Positions 1-7,620 of a stretch of 64,000 nucleotides of DNA are shown here, in pieces (position 1 is the stretch's first letter; the number at the start of each line of letters is the position of its first letter). The stretch is taken from NCBI RefSeq assembly GCF_001423485.1, contig NZ_LMOD01000001.1:378617-442616 (forward strand), given 5' to 3'. The position numbers and the translations under genes are program-made. Source of the stretch: Microbacterium sp. Leaf320. Lineage in GTDB: Bacteria; Actinomycetota; Actinomycetes; Actinomycetales; Microbacteriaceae. Under the pieces are notes generated by a model. It made no database searches and had not been told where the DNA came from. It saw only the letters and a program-made list of their open reading frames with translations.

Positions 1-455
1 ACCTCGACGGCGTCGAGCTGCACGACCCGCTGCTTCATGAGGTCTTCGAGGCGGCCGGGGCACGCCACGACGATGTCGACGCCGTTGCGCATCGCCTGCT
101 CCTGCGGACGCTGGCTGACACCGCCGAAGACGGTGGTGACGCGCAGGCCCTTGGCCTCGGCGAGGGGAGCGATGGTCGCGGCGATCTGGGTCGCGAGCTC
201 ACGGGTCGGAGCGAGGACGAGTCCTCGGGGGTGTCCGGGACGGCTCTTGCGCGACGAGGAAGCGAGGCGGGCGACCAGCGGGAGTGCGAAAGCGATCGTC
301 TTGCCGCTGCCGGTGCGGCCGCGGCCGAGCAGGTCACGTCCGCCGAGGGAATCGGGAAGCGTATCGCGCTGAATCGCGAACGCCTCGGTCTTGCCGTCCT
401 TCGCGAGGACGGCGGCGAGGTCGGCGGGCACGCCGAGATCGAGGAAGGAAGTCAT
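1..455 (-). CDS. DEAD/DEAH-box RNA helicase, N-terminal part (runs off the left edge)
   Basis: The first 151 residues of a superfamily-2 RNA helicase; the rest lies beyond base 1. It starts MTSFLDLGVPADLA, has the Q-motif region (EAFAIQRDTLP), Walker A GRGRTGSGKT near residues 45-53, motif Ia (APTREL), a GG motif and motif Ib (CPGR). The ATG at 455 is preceded by GGAG at a normal distance, so unlike many genes here it has a leader. About 170 bases lie between it and a possible -10 box on the same strand (624-629). Such helicases unwind structured RNA in cold adaptation, ribosome assembly or mRNA decay. A second, complete helicase is encoded at 16735-18258. Family certain; exact type unknown because the C-terminus is missing. 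Confidence 0.9.
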   Translation of the reverse strand, partial: MTSFLDLGVPADLAAVLAKDGKTEAFAIQRDTLPDSLGGRDLLGRGRTGSGKTIAFALPLVARLASSSRKSRPGHPRGLVLAPTRELATQIAATIAPLAEAKGLRVTTVFGGVSQRPQEQAMRNGVDIVVACPGRLEDLMKQRVVQLDAVE

Positions 456-681
456 GAAGTATCTCCGAGAATGCACGCACGAACCATCGGGCCGGGTGCG
501 GGAAGGTGGGCGACGGCGCGGGATCGCGCATCGTTTCGCCGTTCGAAATGGCCAGAACCAGGCAAGTGGCGCGGGAGCGTGTCGACGACGCAGACGTCTC
601 GCATCGCGAGGAGCGTCGCCTCGACACTATCACGCGTCAGGAGGAGAAGCCTGGGACGTCCCCCGCCCCAGCGAGTCGGGG
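456..681 (-). other. Intergenic leader region of the helicase gene
   Basis: 226 bases without a convincing gene, between the dapD stop and the helicase start. Short open frames here lack a ribosome site and look like GC-rich shadows. On the minus strand it would form a leader of about 165 bases if transcription starts from the TAGTGT box at 624-629. I do not recognise a known riboswitch. Confidence 0.4.
624..629 (-). promoter_or_regulatory. Possible -10 box for the DEAD-box helicase
   Basis: On the minus strand the hexamer reads TAGTGT, fitting the actinobacterial TANNNT pattern. No clear -35 box is visible. It would give a helicase mRNA with a leader of roughly 160-170 bases. Weak evidence. 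Confidence 0.3.
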
Positions 682-1635
682 TCAGGCGTGCAGCGCCTCG
701 TTGAGGGTCACGCCGACTCCGGCGCGGTGTTTGACCTCGATGGCGCCGCTCACCGAGTTGCGCCAGAACAGCAGGCCGTTCTGCCCGCTGAGCTCCGACG
801 CCTTGACCGTTCGCTTTCCGCCCTGAGACGTGTCGGGCCCGTCTGCGACCACGACCTTCGAACCGGCGGTCACGTAGAGACCGGCTTCTACGACGCAGTC
901 ATCACCGAGCGCGATTCCGATGCCCGCATTCGCACCGAGAAGTGAACGCTCGCCGATGGACACACGCACGCTGCCGCCGCCTGACAGGGTGCCCATGATG
1001 GAGGCGCCCGCGCCGATGTCGCTGTTCGCACCGACGACGACACCCTGCGAGATTCTTCCTTCCACCATGACCGGTCCGAGCGTGCCGGCGTTGAAGTTCA
1101 CGAAGCCCTCGTGCATGACGGTCGTGCCAGGGGAGAGATGGGCACCGAGACGGACGCGCGAGGCGTCGGCGATCCGCACGCCGGAGGGCTGCACGTAGTC
1201 GGTGAGTCGAGGGAACTTGTCGAGCCCCTGCACCTGGATGCCTGCACGCTGCAGCAGCGGACGCAGCCGTGCCGCGTCATCGGGGTGCACGGGGCCGGCG
1301 TTCGTCCAGGCAACGTTCGGCAGGTGGCTGAAGATGCCGTCGAGATTCAGGTGGTTCGGGCGCACGACCAGGTGCGACAGCGCGTGCAGACGCAGGTAGG
1401 CGTCGACGGTCGATGCCGGTGCGGCATCCAGGTCGATCTGCAGTTGGACGGTCTCCACCGTGACGTTGCGGCGCTCGTCGGTTCCGGCCAGGGCCTCGAG
1501 GGTGACGAGCGCGGCCGCCGCGTCCTCTGCCGACGGCGCTTCGGTGCGCACCTCGGGGAACCATGCGTCCAGCACGGTGCCGTCGCGGGCGATCGTCGAA
1601 AGTCCGATACCCCACACGGTGCGCGCTTCAGTCAT
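682..1635 (-). CDS. dapD: 2,3,4,5-tetrahydropyridine-2,6-dicarboxylate N-succinyltransferase
   Basis: 317 residues. DapD transfers succinyl from succinyl-CoA to tetrahydrodipicolinate in the succinylase route to DAP and lysine, in the cytoplasm. The C-terminal two thirds show the hexapeptide pattern of a left-handed beta-helix (runs such as GPVMVEGRISQGVVVGANSD), as in trimeric acyltransferases; the N-terminal MTEARTVWGIGL is typical of the actinobacterial type. It is divergent from dapE, which acts two steps later, and the two starts are only 65 bases apart. A -10 box (TACCGT on the minus strand, 1642-1647) ends six bases before the ATG, so the mRNA is probably leaderless. Confidence 0.93.
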   Translation of the reverse strand: MTEARTVWGIGLSTIARDGTVLDAWFPEVRTEAPSAEDAAAALVTLEALAGTDERRNVTVETVQLQIDLDAAPASTVDAYLRLHALSHLVVRPNHLNLDGIFSHLPNVAWTNAGPVHPDDAARLRPLLQRAGIQVQGLDKFPRLTDYVQPSGVRIADASRVRLGAHLSPGTTVMHEGFVNFNAGTLGPVMVEGRISQGVVVGANSDIGAGASIMGTLSGGGSVRVSIGERSLLGANAGIGIALGDDCVVEAGLYVTAGSKVVVADGPDTSQGGKRTVKASELSGQNGLLFWRNSVSGAIEVKHRAGVGVTLNEALHA

Positions 1636-1641
1636 GCCTCC

Positions 1642-1647
1642 ACGGTA
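1642..1647 (-). promoter_or_regulatory. -10 box of dapD (leaderless)
   Basis: Minus strand TACCGT, then six bases, then the dapD ATG. The spacing implies transcription starts at or next to the start codon. Confidence 0.6.
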
Positions 1648-1688
1648 TCGCGACCCGAGCCGGGCGATCGTCCAGATGTCGAGGTAAG

Positions 1689-1694
1689 TAGGCT
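1689..1694 (+). promoter_or_regulatory. -10 box of dapE (leaderless)
   Basis: TAGGCT followed by six bases and the ATG at 1701. It lies back to back with the dapD promoter. Confidence 0.62.
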
Positions 1695-1700
1695 GGGGGA

Positions 1701-2774
1701 ATGATGCTCGATCTGACCGCGTCCTCCGTCGACCTGACCCGTGCGATCTGCGACATCCCGAGCGTGTCGGGCGACGAGAAGACGCTCGCGGATGCCATCG
1801 AGCAGGCGATCTCCGCGTATGCGCATCTCGAGGTGCTCCGCCACGGCAACACGATCGTCGCCCGCACGAACCTGGGACGCGCCCAGCGGGTCGCGATCGC
1901 CGGCCACATCGACACCGTGCCGATCAACGACAACGTGCCGACGAAGGACATCGAGATCGACGGTGTCGCCTACCTCTGGGGGCGCGGAACCGTCGACATG
2001 AAGAGCGGCACCGCCGTGCAGCTCAAGCTCGCCGCCGAGCTCACCGAGCCCTCGGTCGACATCACCTGGATGTGGTACGACAACGAGGAGGTCGAGGCGT
2101 CGAAGAACGGCCTGGCGCTTCTCGCTGCAGTGCGCCCGGATCTCTTCCAGGCCGACTTCGCGATCCTCGGCGAGCCGTCGAACGGCGAGGTCGAGGGCGG
2201 CTGCAACGGCACGATGCGCGCAATCGTGCGCACCACCGGAGTCCGCGCCCACGCGGCGCGCGCCTGGATCGGCGAGAACGCGATCCATCGCGCCGCCCCG
2301 ATCCTCGCTCGTCTCGCCGAGTACCGCTCCAGGGAGATCCCGGTCGACGGGCTGCTCTACCGAGAGAGCATGAGTGCCGTGCGCATCGCGGGGGGAGTCG
2401 CGGGCAACGTGATCCCCGACGCGTGCGAGGTCGAGGTCAACTACCGGTTCGCGCCGAGCAAATCCGCCGCCGACGCCGAGGCCCATATCCGCAACCTCCT
2501 CGCCGGGTTCGACGTCGAGATCACGGATGCCGCAGAGGGCGCCCGCCCGGGGCTCGACGCCCCCATCGCGCAGGAGTTCGTGACCGCCGTCGGCGCCGAA
2601 CCCCGACCGAAGTACGGCTGGACCGACGTGGCGCGCTTCTCGGCCCTCGGCATCCCCGCCGTCAACTACGGCCCGGGCGACCCCCATCTCGCGCACCACG
2701 ACGAGGAGCGGGTGCCGCTCGCGCAGATCGACGCGGTCGAGCGAGGACTGCGCACGTGGCTCAGCTCGCGCTGA
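1701..2774 (+). CDS. dapE: Succinyl-diaminopimelate desuccinylase
   Basis: 357 residues of the M20 zinc peptidase family. DapE removes succinate from N-succinyl-LL-diaminopimelate to give LL-DAP. Visible metal-site motifs are GHIDTVP, GRGTVDMKSG, the acidic pair in NEEVEASKNG, GEPSNG, and a late histidine in HLAHHDEE. The interrupting dimerisation domain is present and length is normal. Two adjacent ATGs (1701 and 1704) are possible; the first fits a leaderless start after TAGGCT. The downstream membrane glycosyltransferase overlaps its 3' end by 19 bases, so the two are probably cotranscribed. DapE rather than ArgE is supported by the neighbouring dapD. Confidence 0.93.
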   Translation: MMLDLTASSVDLTRAICDIPSVSGDEKTLADAIEQAISAYAHLEVLRHGNTIVARTNLGRAQRVAIAGHIDTVPINDNVPTKDIEIDGVAYLWGRGTVDMKSGTAVQLKLAAELTEPSVDITWMWYDNEEVEASKNGLALLAAVRPDLFQADFAILGEPSNGEVEGGCNGTMRAIVRTTGVRAHAARAWIGENAIHRAAPILARLAEYRSREIPVDGLLYRESMSAVRIAGGVAGNVIPDACEVEVNYRFAPSKSAADAEAHIRNLLAGFDVEITDAAEGARPGLDAPIAQEFVTAVGAEPRPKYGWTDVARFSALGIPAVNYGPGDPHLAHHDEERVPLAQIDAVERGLRTWLSSR

Positions 2775-3973
2775 CCGCCACTCGTCGTTGGGCGAGTGCT
2801 CCGCTCCCGCTGCGGATCGCACTCGTCTACCTGACCGCTCGTGCGGTGACCACCGCTCTCCTGATCGCCGCGGCGCTGCAGTCGACGTCGCTGTCGCGAT
2901 TCGGCGCGGATCCCGGCCTCGCCGACTTCGTCGTCGCCTGGGACGCGCAGTGGTACTGGCTCGTGGCGGAGGAGGGATATCCGTCCGAGCTGCCGCTCAC
3001 CGAGTCCGGCGACGTCGCCGAGAACGCCTGGGCGTTCATGCCCGTGTTCGCGTTCGCGGCCAAGGGCATCGGCTTCCTGTTGGGGTCGTGGGGGATGGGG
3101 GCCTTCCTGCTGTCCTTCGTCGCCGGATACTTCGCGTGCGTCGCACTGCACCGCCTGCTGCGCGATCGCCTCGGGCAGCATGCCGCGATGTGGTCGGTCG
3201 TGTTCTTCGCGTCGGGGCCGATCGCTGCGATGTTCCAGGTCGGCTACGCCGAGACGCTCTTCCTCCTCCTGCTCTTTCTCGCTCTCGACGCCACGATCCG
3301 CCGTCGATACACGTGGCTGTACCTCCTGATCCCGATCATGGCGTTCACGCGTCCGGGCATCCTGGCCTTCGCGCTCTACCTGGGCCTGCACGGCATCTTC
3401 CGCTGGTGGCACCGGCGCGAGGACCCGCTTGCGACCCGTGAGGTCGTGCATATCGTCGTCCTCGGCGCTCTGGCCACGGTGGCGGGATTCTCGTGGCAGG
3501 TGATCGCCGGCGTCGTCACCGGAGACCCGGGGGCCTACCTCGCGACCGAGCTCTCCTGGCGTCGGAACTGGCTCGTCGGCGGGGTCGAGGGCTTCATCCC
3601 CTTCGAGGGATGGATCCAGGCATCCCAGTTCTGGTTCGGACAGTGGGGGCTCCCGACGTCCTGGGGGCCGGTCGTGCTCGCTCTCCTCGTGGTGACGGCC
3701 GGCGCCGCGCTGATCTACCTGCCGCAGGTGCGCGCACTCGGTCCGGATCTGCGTCTGTGGAGCGCGAGCTACCTGCTCTACCTGCTCGCGGTGTTCTTCC
3801 CGCAGTCGAGCACGTTCCGGCTGCTGCTTCCTCTGAGCCCTGCCTGGGGAGCGCTCGCGGTGCCGCGGTCGCGCCTCTGGAGGGTGGGCGTCCTTGCCGC
3901 CTGTCTGGTGGGCCAGTGGGTCTGGATCTACCACGTGTATGCCCTCGGCAACACGTTCTGGCAGGTGCCGTGA
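2756..3973 (+). CDS. PIG-V-like polytopic mannosyltransferase (GT-C fold)
   Basis: 405 residues with about nine hydrophobic segments. The first extracytoplasmic loop carries DAQWYWLVAEEGYP, resembling the acidic D-x-x-W-Y motif of PIG-V-type lipid-linked mannosyltransferases, which use polyprenyl-phosphate sugars outside the membrane. The start is inferred as GTG 2756, giving MAQLALTATRRW, because the frame is open far upstream inside dapE and an earlier start would make an arginine-rich shadow. It overlaps dapE by 19 bases and probably depends on its promoter. Substrate unknown; protein or lipoglycan mannosylation are possibilities. No enzymatic link to dapE is evident. Confidence 0.75.
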   Translation: MAQLALTATRRWASAPLPLRIALVYLTARAVTTALLIAAALQSTSLSRFGADPGLADFVVAWDAQWYWLVAEEGYPSELPLTESGDVAENAWAFMPVFAFAAKGIGFLLGSWGMGAFLLSFVAGYFACVALHRLLRDRLGQHAAMWSVVFFASGPIAAMFQVGYAETLFLLLLFLALDATIRRRYTWLYLLIPIMAFTRPGILAFALYLGLHGIFRWWHRREDPLATREVVHIVVLGALATVAGFSWQVIAGVVTGDPGAYLATELSWRRNWLVGGVEGFIPFEGWIQASQFWFGQWGLPTSWGPVVLALLVVTAGAALIYLPQVRALGPDLRLWSASYLLYLLAVFFPQSSTFRLLLPLSPAWGALAVPRSRLWRVGVLAACLVGQWVWIYHVYALGNTFWQVP

Positions 3974-4069
3974 ATGTTAAGGCTTGATGCATTTCTTCAT
4001 AGGGGACGTCCAGGTTCGGGTAACACCCGATAAACTGGTCGCATACCACCGGAGGAAAAGGAGCCCACG

Positions 4070-4243
4070 ATGGCAGCGATGAAGCCGAGGACCGGAGACG
4101 GACCCATGGAGGCCGTGAAAGAAGGGCGACTCATCATCGTGCGCGTCCCGCTCGAAGGAGGCGGCCGTCTGGTCGTCTCCGTGAACGACGCAGAGGCGAA
4201 GGAACTTCACGACGTGCTGGCAGCCGTCGTGGCTCCCGCCTGA
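4070..4243 (+). CDS. DUF3117 small protein
   Basis: 57 residues, beginning MAAMKPRTGDGPME and ending with a VVAPA-like tail. It matches the small, highly conserved actinobacterial DUF3117 family, of unknown function. Core features are RTGDGPMEAVKEGR, then RVPLEGGGRLVV and an amphipathic C-terminal helix. The start is fixed by a strong ribosome site (GGAGGAAAAGGAG at 4051-4063) before the ATG. A TAAACT box at 4031-4036 could be its -10, giving a short leader. A perfect hairpin terminator follows. The purine-rich ribosome site suggests high expression. Confidence 0.88.
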   Translation: MAAMKPRTGDGPMEAVKEGRLIIVRVPLEGGGRLVVSVNDAEAKELHDVLAAVVAPA

Positions 4244-4274
4244 TAGAACTCGAATTCGCGCACGCGGATTCACG

Positions 4275-4309
4275 AAGAGGGCGACGGATCGATGATCCGT
4301 CGCCCTCTT
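4275..4309. terminator. Bidirectional hairpin terminator
   Basis: A perfect 16-bp inverted repeat (4275-4290 and 4294-4309) with a 3-base GAT loop. It ends in TTT on the plus strand and is preceded by A residues that give U on the other. It separates the convergent DUF3117 and O-methyltransferase genes and should stop both. Confidence 0.85.
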
Positions 4310-4331
4310 TCCGTCCTGATGGTTTGATCGC

Positions 4332-4967
4332 TCAGGACTCTCCGACGCTGATCAGCTGCAGCAGGCCCTCGCCGGTCGTCGACACGGTGGCGAGCACGGC
4401 GGACGACTCCTGCGTCTCCTGGATGAGCGAGCGATAGGCCGAGGTGACTTCGTCCCGCTGAACCGGGTCGGCGACGCGGCCTCCGCCGAGCACACGGGGG
4501 ACCAGCACGATGCCGCCGGTGCGCACGAGCCGCAGCCCGTGCTCGACGTAGTCGATGACGTTCTCGGGGTCTGCGTCGACGAGCACGATGTCGTACGATG
4601 CCTCGTTCATGCGCGGCAGCACGTCGGCCGCGCGCCCGGTGATGAATCGCGCCTTGGTCGCCGGGATGCGCGCATCCGCGAACGCCTGACGAGCGGCGGC
4701 CAGATGCTCCGGCTCGTTGTCGATCGAGGTCAGGACGGCCTGCGGTGCACCGCGCAGCAGCCAGAGTCCCGAGACGCCCGCTCCGGTACCGATCTCGACG
4801 ATCGATCGAGCGCCTGTCGCGGCGGCCAGCACGGCGATCTGCGAACCGACGGCCGCGCTGATCGGCGACGCGCCGAGTTCGACGGCGTGCGCGCGGGCGC
4901 GGGCGATCGGCGAAGGCTCCACGACGGATTCGCGGATGAAACGTGCGTTCGCATCGTTCTCGCTCAT
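4332..4967 (-). CDS. SAM-dependent O-methyltransferase (class I, COMT-like)
   Basis: 211 residues. The SAM-binding region reads IVEIGTGAGVSGLWLL near residues 57-72, followed by an acidic LTSIDNEPE strand and DIVLVDADPE; this is the layout of small-molecule O-methyltransferases related to Rv1220c. The substrate cannot be told from sequence. It is divergent from tatB with 89 bases between starts. In mycobacteria, from memory, sigE, rseA and htrA lie between these two genes; here they do not. GAGAAT at 4974-4979 on the minus strand, six bases before the ATG, is a weaker form of the leaderless -10 pattern. Confidence 0.88.
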   Translation of the reverse strand: MSENDANARFIRESVVEPSPIARARAHAVELGASPISAAVGSQIAVLAAATGARSIVEIGTGAGVSGLWLLRGAPQAVLTSIDNEPEHLAAARQAFADARIPATKARFITGRAADVLPRMNEASYDIVLVDADPENVIDYVEHGLRLVRTGGIVLVPRVLGGGRVADPVQRDEVTSAYRSLIQETQESSAVLATVSTTGEGLLQLISVGES

Positions 4968-5044
4968 TGCCTGATTCTCCCGACTGAGATGTGTGTTCTC
5001 CCAGGGTATGCGCTCGGTGCGCGGCGCACGGGCAGGCGCGGCGG

Positions 5045-5050
5045 TAGCCT
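5045..5050 (+). promoter_or_regulatory. -10 box of tatB (leaderless)
   Basis: TAGCCT, six bases, then the ATG at 5057. Confidence 0.6.
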
Positions 5051-5056
5051 GGACAG

Positions 5057-5443
5057 ATGCAGTTCGGGATCACCTTCGAAAAGCTGCTGCTTATCGGTCT
5101 GATCGCTGTGCTGCTCATCGGACCGGAGCGGCTGCCGCGCTACGCCGAGAGCGTCGCCAAGCTCGCTCGGCGTGCCGGCGAGTTCCTGCGGGACACCAAG
5201 TCGCGCGTCCGCGACGAGATGGGCCCCGAGATCGACGACGTCGACTGGCGCAAGCTCGACCCTCGGCAGTACGACCCGCGGCGGATCATCCGGGATGCGC
5301 TCTTCGAGGACGACCCCGCACCTGGGCAGGCTCGCGCCGAGACCGTCGTCGCGGAGCCCGCGGTGAAGCCCGTGCACACGCCCAGGGTGCGACCGGAGTT
5401 CTCGCACTCGAGTCCTCCGCCCTACGACCCCGAAGCCACCTGA
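5057..5443 (+). CDS. tatB: Sec-independent protein translocase subunit TatB
   Basis: 128 residues. It begins MQFGITFEKLLLIGLIAV, one short N-terminal membrane helix, then the GPERLPRYAE hinge and a long amphipathic charged helix. TatB works with TatC as receptor for folded proteins with twin-arginine signals. TatB is favoured over TatA by the length, the extended charged tail and the position near mrp, as in mycobacteria; no tatC lies in the window. The end is acidic/proline-rich and probably disordered. A leaderless promoter immediately precedes it. Confidence 0.85.
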   Translation: MQFGITFEKLLLIGLIAVLLIGPERLPRYAESVAKLARRAGEFLRDTKSRVRDEMGPEIDDVDWRKLDPRQYDPRRIIRDALFEDDPAPGQARAETVVAEPAVKPVHTPRVRPEFSHSSPPPYDPEAT

Positions 5444-5482
5444 ACCCCGACCCTGAACCCGGCCCTGACCTGCGGGCTGCGC

Positions 5483-5956
5483 TCAGCCGATCCGTGTGCG
5501 CAGCTGCGCGATGTCGGCGTCGCTCAGCAGCGCCCGCGGGATCGCCGTGATCGCCGACGCGCCGCGCAGTTTGAGCAGCACGGCATCCGTGCCTGCGCGC
5601 ATGCTCTGGAAGGTGCGGTACTCGATGTCCGACGAACGGCTGCCTGCGCCGATGTGCAGAGCGCTCTCGCCGAGGCGCACCCAGACCACGGTTCCCGGGG
5701 GCGTGGCGGCTCGTACTGCGCGTCGAGCTCCCACGATCGTCATCACGACGGCGTAGACCATCAGGGCGATGCTCGCGACGGGAAGCAGTCCCGAGAGCCC
5801 GACGCTCCCTCCGGCCGCGCTCAGGTTCAGGATGCTCAGCGCAAGCGCTGCGGCGAGGGCGATCCACATGACGATCGCCGCAGGGCGGGTGAGAGCGTAG
5901 ACCGCGGCGTCACGGGCCATACCTTTCAGCAGCCGCTCATCGACGGTGAGTGCCAT
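5483..5956 (-). CDS. Two-helix membrane protein of unknown function
   Basis: 157 residues from ATG 5956; a GTG at 5965 would add three. Two strongly hydrophobic segments lie at about residues 25-50 and 55-75. The soluble C-terminal half, with strand-rich VVWVRLGESALHIGAG and IEYRTFQSMR, resembles a small membrane-anchored beta domain such as YcxB-like or PH-like proteins. It follows the mrp stop after 9 bases, so it is the last gene of the operon that starts at 8885. No catalytic motif is visible. Confidence 0.65.
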   Translation of the reverse strand: MALTVDERLLKGMARDAAVYALTRPAAIVMWIALAAALALSILNLSAAGGSVGLSGLLPVASIALMVYAVVMTIVGARRAVRAATPPGTVVWVRLGESALHIGAGSRSSDIEYRTFQSMRAGTDAVLLKLRGASAITAIPRALLSDADIAQLRTRIG

Positions 5957-5965
5957 CTGCCGCAC

Positions 5966-7084
5966 CTATCCGAGGGTCATCGGGAGCGAGCGGCCTGCGA
6001 GTCCGCGTCCCTGCGCGGCGAGGGTGCGAGCGAGGTCGCGGATCGCCGTCGCCGCGGCATCCGTGCTGTCACTGAGGACGATCGGGACGCCTATGTCTCC
6101 TCCGGTGCGCAGCGCAGTGCTGAGCGGGATCGAGGCGAGCAGCGGAACGGGGTGCGACTCGGACAGGGCCTCGGCCACGGCCGCACCTCCACCTGAGCCG
6201 AACAGGTCGATCACCGTGCCGTCCGGCAGGGTGAAGGCGCCCATGTTCTCGACGACGCCGATGACCCGCTGACCGGTCTGGCGGGCGACGAGCCCGCTGC
6301 GGATCGCCACGTCGGATGCGGCGGCCTGCGGCGTCGTGACGACGAGGACCTCGGCGTGGGGGAGCAGCTGGCCGATCGAGATGGCGATGTCGCCGGTACC
6401 GGGAGGCATGTCGATCAGCAGGATGTCGAGGTCGCCGAAGAAGACGTCCGTCAGGAACTGCTGCACCGTGCGGTGCAGCATCGGCCCGCGCCAGGCGACC
6501 ACGGCCTCGCCGTCGCGGAGGAACATGCCGATCGAGATGGTCTTCACCCCGTGCGCCACAGGCGGAAGCATGAGGTCGTCGATGCGGGTCGGCTGAGTTC
6601 CGGCCGGGATGCCGAGCAGACCGGGGATCGAGAACCCGTGCACGTCGGCGTCCACCAGGCCGACGGCCAGTCCTTGATCGGCGAGGGAGGCCGCGAGATT
6701 CGCGGTCACGGTGGACTTGCCCACCCCGCCCTTGCCGCTGGAGACGAGGATCACGCGTGTGAGCGAATCCGGGCCGAACGGCATCTGGCGAGCGGGGCGT
6801 CCGTCGCGGAGCTTCTCGGTGAGGGCCTTGCGCTCGGTCGGGGTCATCACGCCGACCTCGACGTCGACCTCGGTGACGCCGGGCACGGATGCCGCGGCGG
6901 CGCGCACGTCGGATTCGATGCGGGCCGCTGCGGGGCACCCCACGATCGTGAGCACGATGGAGACGTGCGCGCGACCGTCCTCGACCGCGATCTCCCTCAC
7001 CATGTCGAGGTCGCCGATCGGCCGTCGCAGCTCAGGGTCGCTGACGGCTGCGACCGCCGCGCGGACGGACTCGGCGGAACTCAT
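5966..7084 (-). CDS. mrp: Mrp/NBP35-family iron-sulfur carrier P-loop ATPase
   Basis: 372 residues. An N-terminal MIP18/DUF59 domain (about 1-90, with VGCPAAARI) is followed by the ParA-like ATPase with the deviant Walker A SGKGGVGKST near residue 115, DADVHGFS and LLIDMPPGTGD. Mrp proteins carry or insert Fe-S clusters. The usual C-terminal CxxC of many Mrp proteins is not obvious. The start overlaps the DUF1003 stop by four bases, so translation is coupled. Mycobacterial mrp sits in a similar neighbourhood, close to tatB and an mgtE-like gene. Confidence 0.92.
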   Translation of the reverse strand: MSSAESVRAAVAAVSDPELRRPIGDLDMVREIAVEDGRAHVSIVLTIVGCPAAARIESDVRAAAASVPGVTEVDVEVGVMTPTERKALTEKLRDGRPARQMPFGPDSLTRVILVSSGKGGVGKSTVTANLAASLADQGLAVGLVDADVHGFSIPGLLGIPAGTQPTRIDDLMLPPVAHGVKTISIGMFLRDGEAVVAWRGPMLHRTVQQFLTDVFFGDLDILLIDMPPGTGDIAISIGQLLPHAEVLVVTTPQAAASDVAIRSGLVARQTGQRVIGVVENMGAFTLPDGTVIDLFGSGGGAAVAEALSESHPVPLLASIPLSTALRTGGDIGVPIVLSDSTDAAATAIRDLARTLAAQGRGLAGRSLPMTLG

Positions 7085-7620
7085 GATGCGGATCGCCCGC
7101 CGGACCGGCGTTCGGCGGCCGGCGCGTGGTCGCTCTCGCCGAGTTCGGCCAGCAGGGCCTTGAGCTCCTGGCGGAGGACATCGCGCGTCACGACCTGGTT
7201 GGTGCGCTCCTCGAGCGCCATGCGCAGAGCGACGATCTCACGGGCGAGATATTCGGTGTCGGCGAGGTTGCGCTCGGCGCGCTGACGGTCCTGCTCGATC
7301 TGCACGCGGTCGCGGTCGTCCTGGCGGTTCTGCGCGAGCAGGATCAGGGGAGCGGCGTACGACGCCTGCAGCGAGAGCATCAGGGTGAGGGCTGTGAAGC
7401 CGAGCGCCGCGTCATCGAAGCGCAGGTGATCGGGCAGCAGCGTGTTCCAGCAGATCCAGAGCACGCAGAACAGCGTGAGGATCAGCAGGAACGCGGGGGT
7501 GCCCATGGCGCGGGCGACCCATTCGGTGAAGCGCCCGAAACGGTCGCGCGACGTCGACCGCTGGCGAGAGGTGCCACGTCCCAGAGGAGCGTCGAGCTGG
7601 GGCGAACGGGAGCGTGCCAT
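7081..7620 (-). CDS. DUF1003 membrane protein
   Basis: 179 residues. Two membrane helices (FLILTLFCVLWICWNTLLP region and GFTALTLMLSLQASYAAPLI region) are followed by QNRQDDRDR and a long charged helix, the hallmark of DUF1003. Function unknown. The gene lies between the MgtE-N/CBS gene (1-base overlap) and mrp (4-base overlap), a tight operon. Because the family is often encoded beside magnesium-related or CBS proteins, a role in ion homeostasis is possible but only inferred. Confidence 0.85.
   Translation of the reverse strand: MARSRSPQLDAPLGRGTSRQRSTSRDRFGRFTEWVARAMGTPAFLLILTLFCVLWICWNTLLPDHLRFDDAALGFTALTLMLSLQASYAAPLILLAQNRQDDRDRVQIEQDRQRAERNLADTEYLAREIVALRMALEERTNQVVTRDVLRQELKALLAELGESDHAPAAERRSGGRSAS

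Noticed and set aside
2072-2755. A 228-residue upstream extension of the mannosyltransferase, inside dapE
   Set aside because: It is arginine-rich out-of-frame sequence of dapE; the hydrophobic, family-like sequence begins near GTG 2756.
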